DNA of 64,000 nucleotides from Gracilariopsis chorda (Eukaryota; Rhodophyta; Florideophyceae; Gracilariales; Gracilariaceae), in the NCBI GenBank assembly GCA_003194525.1, contig NBIV01000007.1, forward strand, positions 124,001 through 188,000. Reading direction: 5' to 3'. This document shows, piece by piece, positions 30,376 through 43,031 of the stretch. The first letter of the stretch is position 1, and every line of letters starts with the position of its first letter. A program made the translations under genes and the position numbers. The notes beneath the pieces were generated by a model. It was not told the DNA's origin. It saw only the letters and a program-made list of their open reading frames with translations, and made no database searches.

Positions 30376-31018
30376 TGTGGAGGAATGCTCGGAAGCGGGA
30401 GTGCACCCAAAGATGTTTGGAATGTTTCGTCGTTAGACTTGAGCCCAATTGGGTAGAGCCCTCCCAGGAGTTGAAGGACTATGGGTTGTGAAGCCCAGGC
30501 CACCCGACGCGACTTGCGCATGGAGGTTGAGACAAGAATCAGGTATCCGCATGAGCGGTGTGTGGGGATGGTCGTCCTCTAGAGAGGTGAGGTCTCCACG
30601 TCAATGGAATGTGCGAACACGAGCCATGGGTAGCGGGAAAGCCACCCTGTAAAGAGAAAAATATGGGGGACCTGAGTCACGAGTGTCGTTACGAAGACTA
30701 ATGGCAGTGCCGGTAAATGAACCTTATAGAAGGCGAACATAAATACAGTTGGAATAACAATCCTAATAATGGGATCCTTTACATGGTCAAGGGGGTACAC
30801 TTCCCGTAAGCTACGGTGCTTCCCTCCAAGAAAGAGTAGAGAACACACGAAGGCAGTGAGGTCTAGAGCCAATTTCCCAGGTTGGGGTCCCTTGTTGGGA
30901 AAGGTTTACTGGTACGACGGCAACCCGCCGGTGCACTAAGTACAGTAAATATCCCACTGTAATACCTTAGTTAATAAATAAATAAATAAATATCATTATC
31001 CTATGCAATACAGTGGCA
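30376..31018 (-). repeat. LTR-like repeat, copy A (3' side of G1)
   Basis: About 643 bases. It shares a long conserved block (CTGGTACGACGGCAACCCGC near 30910; the AGTCACGAGTGTCGTTACGA type block near 30675) with copies at 40023-40686 and, inverted, 47212-47871. All three have a TAAA-rich run near one end. The minus-strand reading LPALPLVFVTTLVTQ is conserved but probably reflects sequence constraint of the LTR rather than a protein. Confidence 0.6.
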
Positions 31019-32960
31019 CATCCGTGTAACACGTGCAGAGTCCATTGCCACGGTGCATCCGGACAAGCCGTGCCACAGTATTGTAGATGAGCCGAACAAT
31101 CGGAATATTAATAAGTGGTCAACATCCACCCCCAGAGGGCGTGCACTACATATCCCCCTTCTCAGACGGGAAGGCGACCTCGACGAGGAAGAATGCCCAG
31201 TCGGGAATGCGCCAAAACTGTGCACGAGCACATCCAGTTTAACGGGAATTACCTCCATCGGGAACCGGCCCATTTCCGATTTATCGGTCTGATTCTCAAG
31301 AGAGGGGGACGCTCACTGCGATCGCAAAGTGCCCCACAGGTCGCAGTGCTCATCCTCAGCCAGATCGAATCCCACCAAGCAAGTTTCATCAACCTGCCTT
31401 GTCGGGTTCCCCAGATACGGGTACTTTAGTCCGCCATCCCAGTCGCTCGGTCACAATGGAGCTCCACTTGCACGGTTGCTGCCTCCATGAGGTGTCCCTG
31501 CCAATTCTGCAGAAGCGGTATCCCTCCTCGGGGCCATTCCATTTCTCCATGGGAGCCAAGACAATCACCGATTCATCGGACCATCCACGGCGGGGGTAAA
31601 ACTGTCCAACTTCCGTGAACAAGGCAAGTGCCTTGCATCGGTCATTTCAATGTCCAGCGTCCTCTGAGTGATCTTAGTTAACTCTGCATAGTGGTTTCGG
31701 TCGTTCGGTCGAATCGAGTGCCAGATCTCCACGAAGGAGCAGTTTTCCCACCGGTACACTGGAAGAGTACCAGGGTCCAAGCGGTCCACAACGCGTAACA
31801 TGGATAACTTCCGAACCAGCATAGCTGAGACTTATCTGCCTCTTCAGCGTAATAATGAGACTCAAGTCTATTGATCAAGCTTCTGCACTTGCAGACTTAA
31901 CTCCCAAAAGTGGAGGAAGCAAGACCCATTTGGTAGGGCTTCGTCAAAACCAGTCGAACTGGAAAAGTGCCATAACTTTGGAATGAGCCAAGATAGTCCT
32001 AACTGTTCTTCACCAAGCTACTTAAATAGGCCTAGAAAAACGTTTTACTAAGCCTTTTTGAAAACGGTCATCGAACGATGGAAGTAGCCGATTTTCGGAA
32101 GAAGCCGTTGATACGGTACTCTACAGGTAGCATTCCCAATGTTGGGGTGGTGCGACCGTAGGGAAACGGAAAGAGCCACGCTCCCACTATACTGTAAGGG
32201 TTGTGTGCCTGGCAGCTGGGGGAGGGAAGCGGTCAATTCAGGATCGACATTCATCACAGATGTTCCGTAGAGTAGATAGAAAAAATCAATCCTTGAAAGA
32301 GGTGGTGCGCACGAAAACAGCACACCATCGTCGATGGGATAAACCGCACAAGCGTGGTGCCCGAGTGGGAAAACAGGTTGCTGGATGAAAAAACATTGGC
32401 AGTTAGGTTCCGAAAAGTGATTGCTTCGGTGGTAGCCGACTGCGTCGGTGTAGCCGCAATGTGCAAGACGTCCCCAAGTGAGGGCGATCACAATCCTGAT
32501 TTCTCGTACTTGAGTTGCAGGAGGTACATTCCTGCTTTCCACCTTCAAAATAGTCTCTTCACTTTCCAGAGGCGCTGGTTTTCCAACACTTGCGTTGCCC
32601 GCTACCAGCGATGTCGATGGCTCTGGGGAATCCGTTTTGGCGGGAAATCCCTTTGACGACGTTTCTGCGACTACACCCTGGTGAGTGGTCTGCGAAACGA
32701 TATTGCTATCCTGAATCAGGGAATTGCCCTGGTTCAGGGGTACAGACTGCGATGTCGGTCCACTCTCCCGTATCATACGGTGTAACTGCGTCGTTCCGGA
32801 CTCTGTGTGGGGAATTGCGAGGCGTCATCGACCTTCCGTGTTCCACGGCTCAGATCCCGTTGCGACGGTTATAAATTCCCATCAGAGCGATAAATCCCCT
32901 GCCCCTCCTCAGATGGAGGAAGGGGAGTAGCAATAGGATATCTCGAATGGCTAATGTAAA
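31019..32960 (-). mobile_element. Region between integrase and 3' LTR of G1 (env position), unknown coding remnants
   Basis: Protein-like stretches on the element's strand occur near 32048-32776 (including PLGHHACAVYPIDDGVLF), 31565-31880 and 31390-31620. They do not resemble integrase, chromodomain or a known envelope. Many gypsy lineages carry an extra ORF here. It is broken, and the family cannot be named. Confidence 0.35.
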
Positions 32961-35900
32961 TGCGCGCCTAAGGGGCGGTAGTTTTAGGAGTACAGAAAGA
33001 TCCGTTTGGACCTGAACGATCCGGCCGAGCCGGGGGTTCCGACAAAGGCCGTAAATCTGAAAGGACCCAAGTAGGGTGTGTTAGAGTAGTCAGTCTATTT
33101 ATTCCAGGCGTTTCCGGCGTTGCTGAGTCCGTAGAGATGGGTTTCAATGTATCCAGGACGACCTCCAGTGAGGAAGGAGGGGCACGTACAACACGATCGT
33201 GGGAAATCCGCTCGTGTGCATGGCCCATTTCCACTACGACAGTGTCGGAGTTAACGGACACTACTTCAAAAGGTCCATCCGCCACAGGCCAAAGCTTGTG
33301 ACGCTTCTTCCGTTTCGGGTTATAATATTCCTCACGTATAAAGACGTGGATATTAGCCCGTATGCGGGGAGTATTATCTCGTAGACAAGCGTCAAAATCC
33401 TGCTTGTACGCGGCTTGTGCGCGTTTCATATATTTGCGCGCTGTGGGCACCAGGTTGGTAAGCCATTGCTTCCATTCCTGGCGGTAGCGACCAACAGATG
33501 TGAAATTGGCCAAGGTGGCTTGGGATTCTAACGCCACAGGCGGGAGTGAAGGAGATAGAACCAATTCTAAAGATGACACTCTGGTAGTCCGGTGAACTTG
33601 CGTATTATATGCAAATGTTAAGGCATCTGCATACAAGTCCCAAGTCTTGGGGTGGTCAGCAACGTAGGAACTGAGAGAGGTCAACAAACTCCGGTTGAAC
33701 CATTCGACTTGCCCATAACACTGGGGATGGTAGGTAGTCGTGGACAAGTTCTTAAAGTCCAGGATGCGAAAAACATCCTGGAAGAACTTGGACACGTACT
33801 GCCGTCCGTTATCGGAGAGCACCTCCACAGAAGGTTCGTAGACAAATATCCAGTGCGTTACCAGAGCCTGGACCACCGTGAAAGCATTTATCCTCCGAAT
33901 AGGGACAGTGTGAACAAGCTTTGAAAAGCGATCGGTGATCACAAGTAAGAAAAAGTTGCCTCTCTTTGTAGTGAGAAAAGGTCCGAAAATTTTCTTTGCG
34001 ACAAACTCGAGTCGCGCTCTAGCAGGAAACAACTTCATTTTCTTCGCGTTACTGCTTAGCTTCGCCCGGGTCTTCGTGCATTCGGTACAAAACCGTACAG
34101 TTTCGTATCAATCAACCACCATGGAGGGCCAGAAAAAGGCCCTTCGCAGGGTGAGGTAGAGCTTTCTCCCACCTACGTGGCCACTGAGCTTCGCATAGTG
34201 CGAGAAGTGTAACACCCGCAACTGCACGGAATGAGGTACGAAAATATGTGGGCGAGGGTCGACCAACTGAACAAAGTACCCTTTATCGTTCACCTCGAAA
34301 GGGAGGTCTTCACCACCGTTTAAACGGGCACGAATTCTCATACAGAATGGGTCACCGAATTGTTCTCGGATCAATTCCTCCAGTGAAACGGATACAGAAC
34401 TTCCCGCTAAAGGGTTCTCAGGGGTCTCGCGGGATGCGAGCAAGTTGTCAAAGTCAGCATGTTCATCCTAGTTTTCTGGCCATTCCTCAAACATCCACTC
34501 CGGTTCAGCTGGATCTTCAGCCATGAAGTACGGAATGACGTCATCCTCCGTTGGGATTGCTTCCCCAGTTTTGGTTAAACGCGAAAAAGCGTCGGCGTGA
34601 CTGTTGAGAGCATCCTCTTTATGTATTACTTGGAAGTCATATTTTGCAAGGCGAAGTCTCCAGTGCATAAAGCGGGCCGGGGTATTGGATATGTTCGTTA
34701 CCCACTTCAACGAGGAATGATACGTGTGTAAGGTAAAATGAACTCCCATAAGATAGAGGAATAGGTTGGAAAGCACCCACACGACTGCGAGGCAATCTTT
34801 CTCCGACACGGAGTAATTCCGCTCGTGTACATTGAGCGAGCGTGACAAATAACCAATTGGCCTTTGGACACCCTCTGGGGTGGTTTGAAAAAGAGCACCA
34901 CCAGAATGGTAGTCGCTCGAGTCCGTGTCCACGGAGTACGGAAGTCCCAGTTTGGGTAAGGATAAGATAAATGCTGACGTGACACGCTCCTTTAAGCAGT
35001 TCATCGTTTTCGATTGCTCGGGCGTGAATTGTCCTTTGCGTAACAACGCGTTCAAAGGGGCCAAGATTTCCGAAAAGTTCGGGATAAACCGTCGGTAGAC
35101 GTTGACCAGCCCCAAGAAGGAGCGGAGTTCGGTTTGAGTGCGGGGTTCTTTAGCCTGAACGAGGGACTTGACTCGAGCCTTCCCGATCATTAACTGTCCC
35201 GGACGGATGATATGTCCCAGAATCTCGACAGAATCTGTGAAAAACTCGCACTCACTCAACTTGAGGGTAATTCCTGCATCGCGGAGCACGGTCAGAACGT
35301 CTTTGAAATGGGTGAGATGGTCGTCTCAACTATTGGAGAAGATGATAACATCATCCAGGTAGACCAGGCACCTCCGGCACTTGATGCAGTTCAATAGAAT
35401 ATATATTGCAATCTGGAAGGTAGCAGGAGCGTTGTGCGTACGAAACGGCATCCAATTGGAGCGGTACAATCCTTGGCAGCAGTTGAATGTGGTTTTGTCA
35501 CGATCCTCCTGTCTAACAGGGACCTGCCAATAATCCCAATTGGCGTTCAAAGCCGTGAATGCGGTAGCGTCTCCAAGGGAGTCAATGCACTCGTCCATAC
35601 GAGGGATGGGATATGTGTCCCTAACGGCCACGGCATTGAGCCAGCGATAGTCCACACATAACCTCCAGGTTCCGTCGGTCTTTAAACCCAGTACAACTGG
35701 AGATGCTGAGGATGATTGACCGGGCTCTATCACACCTGCACGGAGCATTTTGTCCACTTGGGATTGCTCCTCTTGCCGAGCTTTCGGTCCTGGCCTGTAA
35801 GGGGGTTCCGCCATCGGAGGTGCACCCGGTAACAAATCTATCCCGTGTTCCGTAGCATTAATCTCGACGAGCGAGCCATCACACATCGCGGTAAATGCAA

Positions 35901-38900
35901 GTAGCATTGCGCGGAGTTTGTTGCGGTGTGACTCCGGCACATGGTCGAGGTTTGTATCTTCGAGTCCTTTTATGGGTTCCACTCGGTCAGAACTCGCTGT
36001 ACCATTGTTCTGTGATGTAGATGTGGCCGTCAGTTCCGAGTTATTCGGGATGTTCGACGTTTTAACAACGGTTCCCTCCCCCTCCTTTGACCATAGTTCG
36101 TCGGTGGTGGTGGTGGATTCCTCTGAAGAGGCGTCAATTTCGAGAACACCAGCGGTCGTAATTTTCGTCGGGAGCATGCCAAGGGGGTGTGGAGTGATGC
36201 TTCCAATTACCTGGGTCTCTAACAGATACTTGGGGCGTTGGAGATTATTGATAACTGGTTTATGGCAAGGAGCATCCATGGTAACGTGAAGAATTTCATT
36301 CGCTAGCGCGAGCTGGTATTTCTCGTATAACGAGGACAGATATCAAATAACTCGAAGACCGTGTTGACGGCAATTGACTTGCACCCAGACTTGGGACTCA
36401 GGTGGTATAGAAACCGAGGCTGCGACTCGAAGTTTGGTGCACTCGCGAGGCACGGGCGGTGGTTGCTGCGCAGCGGGTAGTGGGATTTGCTTCTGCGAGG
36501 CACGCTTCAGCGTGCGGCGAACGATCGCGAATGAAGATCTGTTGTCCAGTTCCACACGCCTAAGGTGGGGCCTGATTGTGTCGACAATTCTGCTGCATTA
36601 ATCATATACTATTATGACTGGAATGGCCAATGACTGACAAACAATAAAGTCGAGCTTCACCACGGAGGTGCCCAACAACACGACTAAGTCGATGGTACCA
36701 ACCGTTTTTAACGGATTGCTGTTCGCATGTGCGACGTCGGGAACCGTTTCGGAACGGATACGAGACCGCACCTGCAGGAGCAGCAATGATTCCACGCTGA
36801 TTTTGGGGCCTGCATCTGTGTCCAGGACTGTTAGACATCTAACGATAAAATGGGTGTCAAGGCAAAGGTTAGCGTAAACCTTGTAGTTGCGGTTGGCCAT
36901 GACCGAGACTCTATCCGTGATCTGGGGGCGTTTTGTCCGTATTTGCGGGCGACACAACACAGAGAGGTGTGCAGAGTCCCCGTCTCCGGTCTCTTTCCTT
37001 GAAAGGATTTTCATCGGGGAGCGAGGCGGCGAGGCCTTGCGCGCCAACAGCCTCATCTCTGAGGACGCCTCTCCCAAGGGGAGACTCCCTCAGTTAGTTT
37101 CCCTGGCAAGTTCCCGCCGTAGGCGGTAGTTCACGATCCTTGACCATCGGAGCCTCATTTCAGGGGCTGGGGTTCTTATCTGCATAAGCTGTGGTTGCAT
37201 CGGACGTTTGGACGACTTTCTGGTTCGAGTTAATTTAAGCTAGCCGCGCACGCGGGATATGTGGCACGGCATGCAAGAAGTCAGTTTTAGCACGGATGTA
37301 GGAAGCCGTCTGTTAGGTACAGAGGTGCAGTGGTTGAATTGGTTGGAATTCAATGGTGATGATCCGAGTTAGAAGTTCGGAACATCCATCGGGGTCTATA
37401 TAGAGTTTCTAGTCTAGTTCTCTCAGTGCCACTATGATGAGAATTCGTCCGAGTTAAACAATATGTAGCTTAGTGTTCGTGCTGGCCTCCGTACGCGACT
37501 GGGTTAAAGGGTTCAGTGCCAGATCTAGTCGTTTTATGGCTTGGTAAATCCCATCAATGCTGATGACTTGTCATTAGACGAGGTCTTGATGAGCTGGCAT
37601 GAACCCAGGGTGCCAGTGATGACTTGGCACGACTCCCTCGGGAATCTTCCATGACCGTTCGATCCCTGCTGTACCGTGTGAAGTGTCTGTCAACGTTGTG
37701 AGTAGTGAGCAACGTGTACTTTATAGTCAATATGTCCACGTGGTCAACCTAGACTTCTTTGACATGAACCTGTTGTCACGTCATATTGACAGGATGTCAC
37801 GAAGCTATCAACTCGGATTTGAGACCAGTTTGGCATGGCAAATGGGTACCCGATTTTTTCAGCAGATCGAGTAGAATAAACTAGCTGGTTTGTGCCCGTT
37901 AGAACTGATGCTCGAGCCAACTATACTGAAAGAATGGTTAATAAGAACTAATTCTAACACCGTTGGGACGGAACGTTTCTCCTCTGGAGTGAGAGCCTCG
38001 TAATTTGCCACCAACTTGGCCATTTCCTTCAGTGAGCAAAGAAACTGAGGAGATGTATGGCCATGGGTGTGACAAATGTGGCAAATCAAAGCCAACATGT
38101 CGACGCGCCGCTAAGTATCCCGAGCACCGGATAAGCGTACCGCAGGGCGGGTGTCATTCCACCCAGGCCCTTGGTAACGGAATTGACCATTCATAAACGG
38201 GACTCGTGGTGGCTGAACGCGATTGTTCCCCACATACAATATGGGGTTGTCTTGCGCCGTTTCGAACGTGTGCTCCATCATTGACGGTAAGTCCGTGGTT
38301 GGTATAGACACATCATCTCCCTATGCTGAATGCACGGTGCAGTATCCCTGTTGGGGGGTTCTATCGACTAGAATCGAAGGCGATGAGGAATCACTCTCCA
38401 GCACCAATGCCTTGGCAGGCGTAGACCCATGACTCGGAGTTCTTGCACGACGCGCTTCCTCTTACGCTCGAGCGTGTTGCACAAGCTCGAGGTAGGTGAT
38501 TCTCCGCTTGTTCGCACGGTAACGAGTGACAAGACTCCAGATTGCCGGGTCAAGGCCCTCGATGAACATGGTTCAACGTTCCCCTGCGGGGTATGTATTC
38601 CCACAACGGTGAAAGGCCTTGTTATGGCGCACCGATTATTCGGTTTCAGTCTCTCCTGAGCGCTGACTAATATCTTGCAAAGCGAGGATTGCCACTTGAA
38701 TGGCGGTATTGGTGAAATAGAAGTGCAGTAAATATTGCAAAACCTCCAGCTAGCATGTTACTTCTCCCTCTGAGGCGCGAGATTATCCTTTGACAGATTG
38801 TAGTGGTTTTCTGCCACTGTCTGTAACAAATAAAGTAATGCAAAATAGGTTGTCCCTCATTCATTCCGACGATATCGGCTTTCACTACAAAGCGGGAAAG

Positions 38901-40022
38901 AAATTCCAACACCATAAGTGGGTCTTCTCCAGTAGAATACTGGTTACGCAGTGAGAGTTGCATACGTTTTATAAACTCTTCCACCTTCCTCGTGCCACGG
39001 GTTGTACGTCCTTAAGAGGAATCTTCGAGCCAGTAGTACCGGTATGACAATAATTTCCGGTACAACGGGTTCGTCAGTTTAAATTTCCTGAGGCCATGGT
39101 GTGTTTTCTTCTTGCTGCGGGTCCAAATCACACGTTGGAAGGCGGGTGACCGCTTAGAGCAGGAAGAACGACCTTGTTTCTCGTCCTCCGAATCAGAGTT
39201 CGACTAACTCGAACCATCTGACCCGTTTCAGAATGAATCCGATGATGTTGTAGAATCAGAATCCGAGTGATCTCGTTTGTGTTTCCGCTTATTCCGACAC
39301 TTCTTTCTTCCAGCATGCTGGTCGTGGTGTGACGAAGCTGGTGCCGGATCATCTGGGGACAGTTTATCCATAAGAATAAACTGGTTTAACGTCTCCAGAC
39401 GGGCACAAACTGGACCAAATCGAAATTCAACTTCTTCCATGAAGGTGGCGGGTTGCCCCAAACGCTCTAACATAGATTTGACATCAGACCGTAACTTAGG
39501 GAGATCCTCTGCGACTACCTCTGTAGGAGTGTTCATCTCCAACTCACGGAGGGTTTTAATTTCCCCACAAGGGTGTCTTGGGCGTTACATAAAGCGTAAA
39601 CTTGAGATTCCAGGGAATTCCCTTCGCGGGTGTTATCGCCCGTCGGACGGGGTTCAGGTACGGCGGCGGCCACGGCCGGAGAAGGATGAACACCATCTAC
39701 GGCATCTGATAACGGATTCGAGGTGGAGTTCCGGGGTTCCCGGGGTCGGTTTGAGGTCCTAGACGAGACACCCTCAGCATGGCTGGATTTAACGCGAGTC
39801 GGGATGCGAGAAACGGACCGAAATTCGGAATTATCTCCACCATGGTAGGAGCAGCTGCGTGTAAACGCAGGCTCCGCAGAGGAGAGGCTGTTTGACGTGA
39901 GAGCGAACCGTTACGACGAGAAAACAACGAAACTTCCAGAAAACAAATAAAAGAAACAAAACCTCAAAAGAGCGAATCGAAAACAAAATCGATTCTAAGT
40001 CTTCTAGGTCGGGAGACCATTT

Positions 40023-40686
40023 TGTACTGCAATGCTCGGAAGCCAGAGTGCACTGAAACATGCTCGGGATCTTTCGTCGTTAGATTTGAGCCCAGTGGGG
40101 TACAGCCCTTCCAAGATGGGCACGTCTATGTCGGGTTGTAAGGCCGAGGCCACCCGTCGTGACTTGCGCAAAGAGGTTGAGACAAGAGTCAGGTATCTGT
40201 AAGAGCGGTGTGTGGGGGTGGTCATTCTCTAGAGATGTGACGTCGCCACGTCAGTGGCACCTGCGAACACGGGCAGTGGGTAGCGAGAAAGCCACCCTGT
40301 AAATGGAAAAATAAGGGGGAGTTGAGTCACGAGTGTCGTGACGAAGACTAACGGCAGTGCCAGTAAATGAACCTTATACAAGGCAAACACCAAGAGAGTT
40401 GGAATAAAAATATGAATACTCGGGTCCTTTAGATAAGCAAGGGGGCTAGACTTTCCGTATGCGACGGTGCTTCCCTCCAGGGAGGGGGAGGAGTAGAGAA
40501 CACGCAAATGCAGTGAGGTCTAGTGCCAATTCCCTGGCCTGGCGGCCCTTGTTGGGGAAGGTTTACTGGTGCGACGGCAACTCGCCGGCGCAATAAGTAC
40601 TAACCATCCCAGAAATGGGTGTAAAAATAATAAATAAAATTAACTAAATTAGTCCACTTTTGTTATTCATGCCCACTACTGTGGCC
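40023..40686 (-). repeat. LTR-like repeat, copy B, shared by G1 (5' side) and G2 (3' side)
   Basis: About 664 bases, homologous to copy A in the same orientation and to copy C (47212-47871) in the opposite one. Similarity to the C locus continues beyond the LTR to about 40840, matching the 3' internal end of the same family. A gypsy integrase end follows on the right, so this one LTR ends two internal regions. Confidence 0.6.
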
Positions 40687-42000
40687 AACCGCCAATTGAC
40701 TCTTTCGTGTCCCACGTATCCAATCCACTTTTAAAGTTCGTAGATCATACAATGAGTACATTACCGAAACATTCGGGAAATCAACCAAGTACCAAGAATC
40801 CCTCTCTGAGGGCACTGCACTTCACTTCCTTGTAACTTCAACGGGCACTGCAATCTTCGTCATTGGTTTTGGTATTCCGTGCAGTTGAGTAACATAAGGC
40901 TTTGTTAATGACCTATGTAGTACTAGATGGATTTTGATATGGCTAAGCAGGTCCAAACACACTGCCTTCTTTCCTACTATCTTTAAAATAATAAATGGTC
41001 CAGTTCTCGGTGTTGAAAACTTCTCTTTTCGCTGCCCCTTGCTATGAGCATCTCAAAATAGCTTGCAAGATATCAATACCTGGTCACCCACTTTGTACAA
41101 CGTGACGGTAAAATAAACCAAGGACTCTGCAATTTGCTTGACATTTGCGAGAGTGCGGGCGTATTGTGCGTCTTCTAATCGAGAACTAAGCCTGTTCTTG
41201 AATAATTGAATTGTTGAAATGCTTCTGAGCGGAGGTTGTAGAAGAGCGAATAAATTCAAGGAGGGTCTTAGGATTCCAACTCAGATCCACTTCAAATGAA
41301 GACATCCCAAGTTCATCCGATTTTGCTGAGTTAAAATAAACTCAGCTGTAGGAAGTAACCAGTCCCAATCATCTTCTTGGACAGAACAAAAGCACCGAAT
41401 ATAGTTTCCAGCCATATGCTTCATCACCTTGGATGCTCCATCCGTTTTTGAATGGCGTGAGGAAGAAATTCGTAGATAGAATCCGCAAAGCGTCATGAAC
41501 GTCTTCCAGAATAAAGAAGTAAAGCGAGAGTCGCTGTCAGGGATCCAGCATCGGGGAGACAATGATGGGAAAACATGTGCTTGAAAAAAGGTCTGGCAAC
41601 AGCCCTTGTATCATCGGTTTTATGGGATGGTACGAAATGGATCTGTGCGGAAAGACGGTCTATCAGTCTTGAAATGCATTCGTAGTTCCTCCCTGTATTG
41701 GGTAAGTCCACGATAAAATTTGTTCAAATTAAATCCTATCTGCGTGAAGGAACTGGTAAAGTGGTAGTGGTCATTTTAGGCTTGAACATGATGATTTTTC
41801 TGTTGCTGACAGATCTGACATCCTTCAAAATAATTCTAGGCGTCACGAGTCTTCTGTTTCCAATGAAATCTAATGATACGAGTAAGCCTCTTGCGTAGAT
41901 TGAAGTAGCCTGCGGTTTTTGAATCATATGCCAGTTCTAAAGCCTTTCTTCTAGCTTTCTTTGGGATGCAAAGCTTATTCTTGTAAAGGAGTTCGTAATA
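40687..42000 (-). mobile_element. Gypsy relic G2: integrase part only
   Basis: Integrase fragments are recognisable on the minus strand: a zinc-binding-like N-terminal piece (41.84-42.0 kb), the core with DRLSAQIHFVPSHKTDDTRA and DSDSRFTSLFWKTF (41.7-41.3 kb), and a C-terminal YKVGDQVLIS piece (41.25-41.05 kb). It is truncated on the right where plus-strand chromodomain-gypsy sequence starts, so most of pol and gag are missing. Broken, with several breaks. Confidence 0.65.
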
Positions 42001-42029
42001 CAGTGGGTACAACCTAGTGCTGTTACAGA

Positions 42030-42833
42030 TCTCGCCAAGCCCCGTGATTGCCACGGCGCACGTTTCGGACGGTCCCCAGGCGCCCACGGCAGCTCTATCA
42101 AAGAGGGTAACCGTCAGGCAGTATGAGAACGCATTTGCGCTTGCAAAGGTTAGGCTGTCCGCCTCTAAAAATAGATACAAAACAGTATTTCCACCTGAAG
42201 ATGAAGCGAGTCACACACCTAAAGGAAGGGGATGAAATCTTCCTCAACAAACCCCAGCAGACGTCAGAAAAACCTCCAGACGTCACCTGCAAATTGGCAC
42301 CAGACACCTTAGGGCCCTATAACGTCCTCGCCACCTATAAGGATACGATTGCCATCCAGATAGACAGGCTCCATGACATGGTCTCACGAGACTGGGTGAC
42401 AAAACTCCCAGAGCCTCTCCCACGGAATTGACCTCAGCAGCGACCTCAGCAGCGACCCATCGTTCATCCCACACCGCAGGCGGAACCGGCGACAAACCCG
42501 GGCTTTCGCTGTTCACCTAAGATAGTATCGACGGACCCCCATACCCCGTCCATGACTGAGGATGCCTTTTCTATAGGCAAGCCTTTTAGGGATACCCCGT
42601 ACGTAATCTCGACAACCCAGCGTGGGACCGTATATGCAGTGGATCACATCGTGTGGCACCGTCAAACCCTTTCAGGAATCAAGTTCTGCGTCAAATGGTA
42701 CGGCTACACTTTAGCAGGTGATACAGAAGAACCTCCGGAACACATCCCGGAGAACTTCCTCAGGTGATACCACGCCAAACTAGAGCAAAACCGCACCTCC
42801 TCGTATACGTTTTCGTTTAAGAAAGGGGGGGAC
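42030..42833 (+). mobile_element. Chromodomain gypsy relic G3a: integrase C-terminus and chromodomain, then polypurine tract
   Basis: The plus-strand pieces encode the integrase C-terminal segment (VTHLKEGDEIFLNKP, then LGPYNVLATYKDT) and a chromodomain (YAVDHIVWHR ... FCVKWYGYT, ENFLR) ending near 42767. A polypurine run, AAGAAAGGGGGGGAC, at about 42819-42833 is where a 3' LTR would start. The rest of pol is missing on the left. It is the same lineage as the element at 61.6-64 kb but clearly diverged. Broken. Confidence 0.65.
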
Positions 42834-43031
42834 CCATAATGGTCAATCCGTACTTTGCTCACCTACAGGAAACACAAATTTTACTACCCTACAGGTTTCT
42901 TTTCGTTTCATTTCGCACCTATAGGGACAAATGGACACATTTTAACACTAGCTTTAGATGGAACTGCTGTACCACGTAACGGATAGATTTATTGAATTTA
43001 ATAACTGGATCCGTGCAGACTATGTCACCGC

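Larger units (their letters stand above)
30376..40686 (-). mobile_element. Ty3/gypsy LTR retrotransposon G1, old and broken (~10.3 kb)
   Basis: Bounded by two related ~0.65 kb LTR-like repeats (30376-31018 and 40023-40686) in direct orientation. Just inside the right LTR, on the element's own strand, a 13-base TGG-initial stretch (40007-40019) fits a tRNA primer-binding site. Parts in order: gag remnants (39.5-37.9 kb, with a Cys/His zinc-knuckle-like stretch near 38.05 kb), protease (37.1-36.6 kb), reverse transcriptase with Y-L-D-D (36.3-35.3 kb), RNase H (35.3-34.5 kb) and integrase (34.4-33.0 kb). A further ~1.8 kb with protein-like stretches lies between integrase and the 3' LTR. By eye the LTRs differ by well over 10%, so the insertion is old. 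Broken, with many breaks (ten or more). Confidence 0.75.

Noticed and set aside
30579-30872. A membrane protein gene conserved at 30.6, 40.3 and 47.4 kb (LPALPLVFVTT...)
   Set aside because: The three copies coincide with LTR-like repeats A, B and C, and the frame is not kept consistently, so conservation reflects the LTR.
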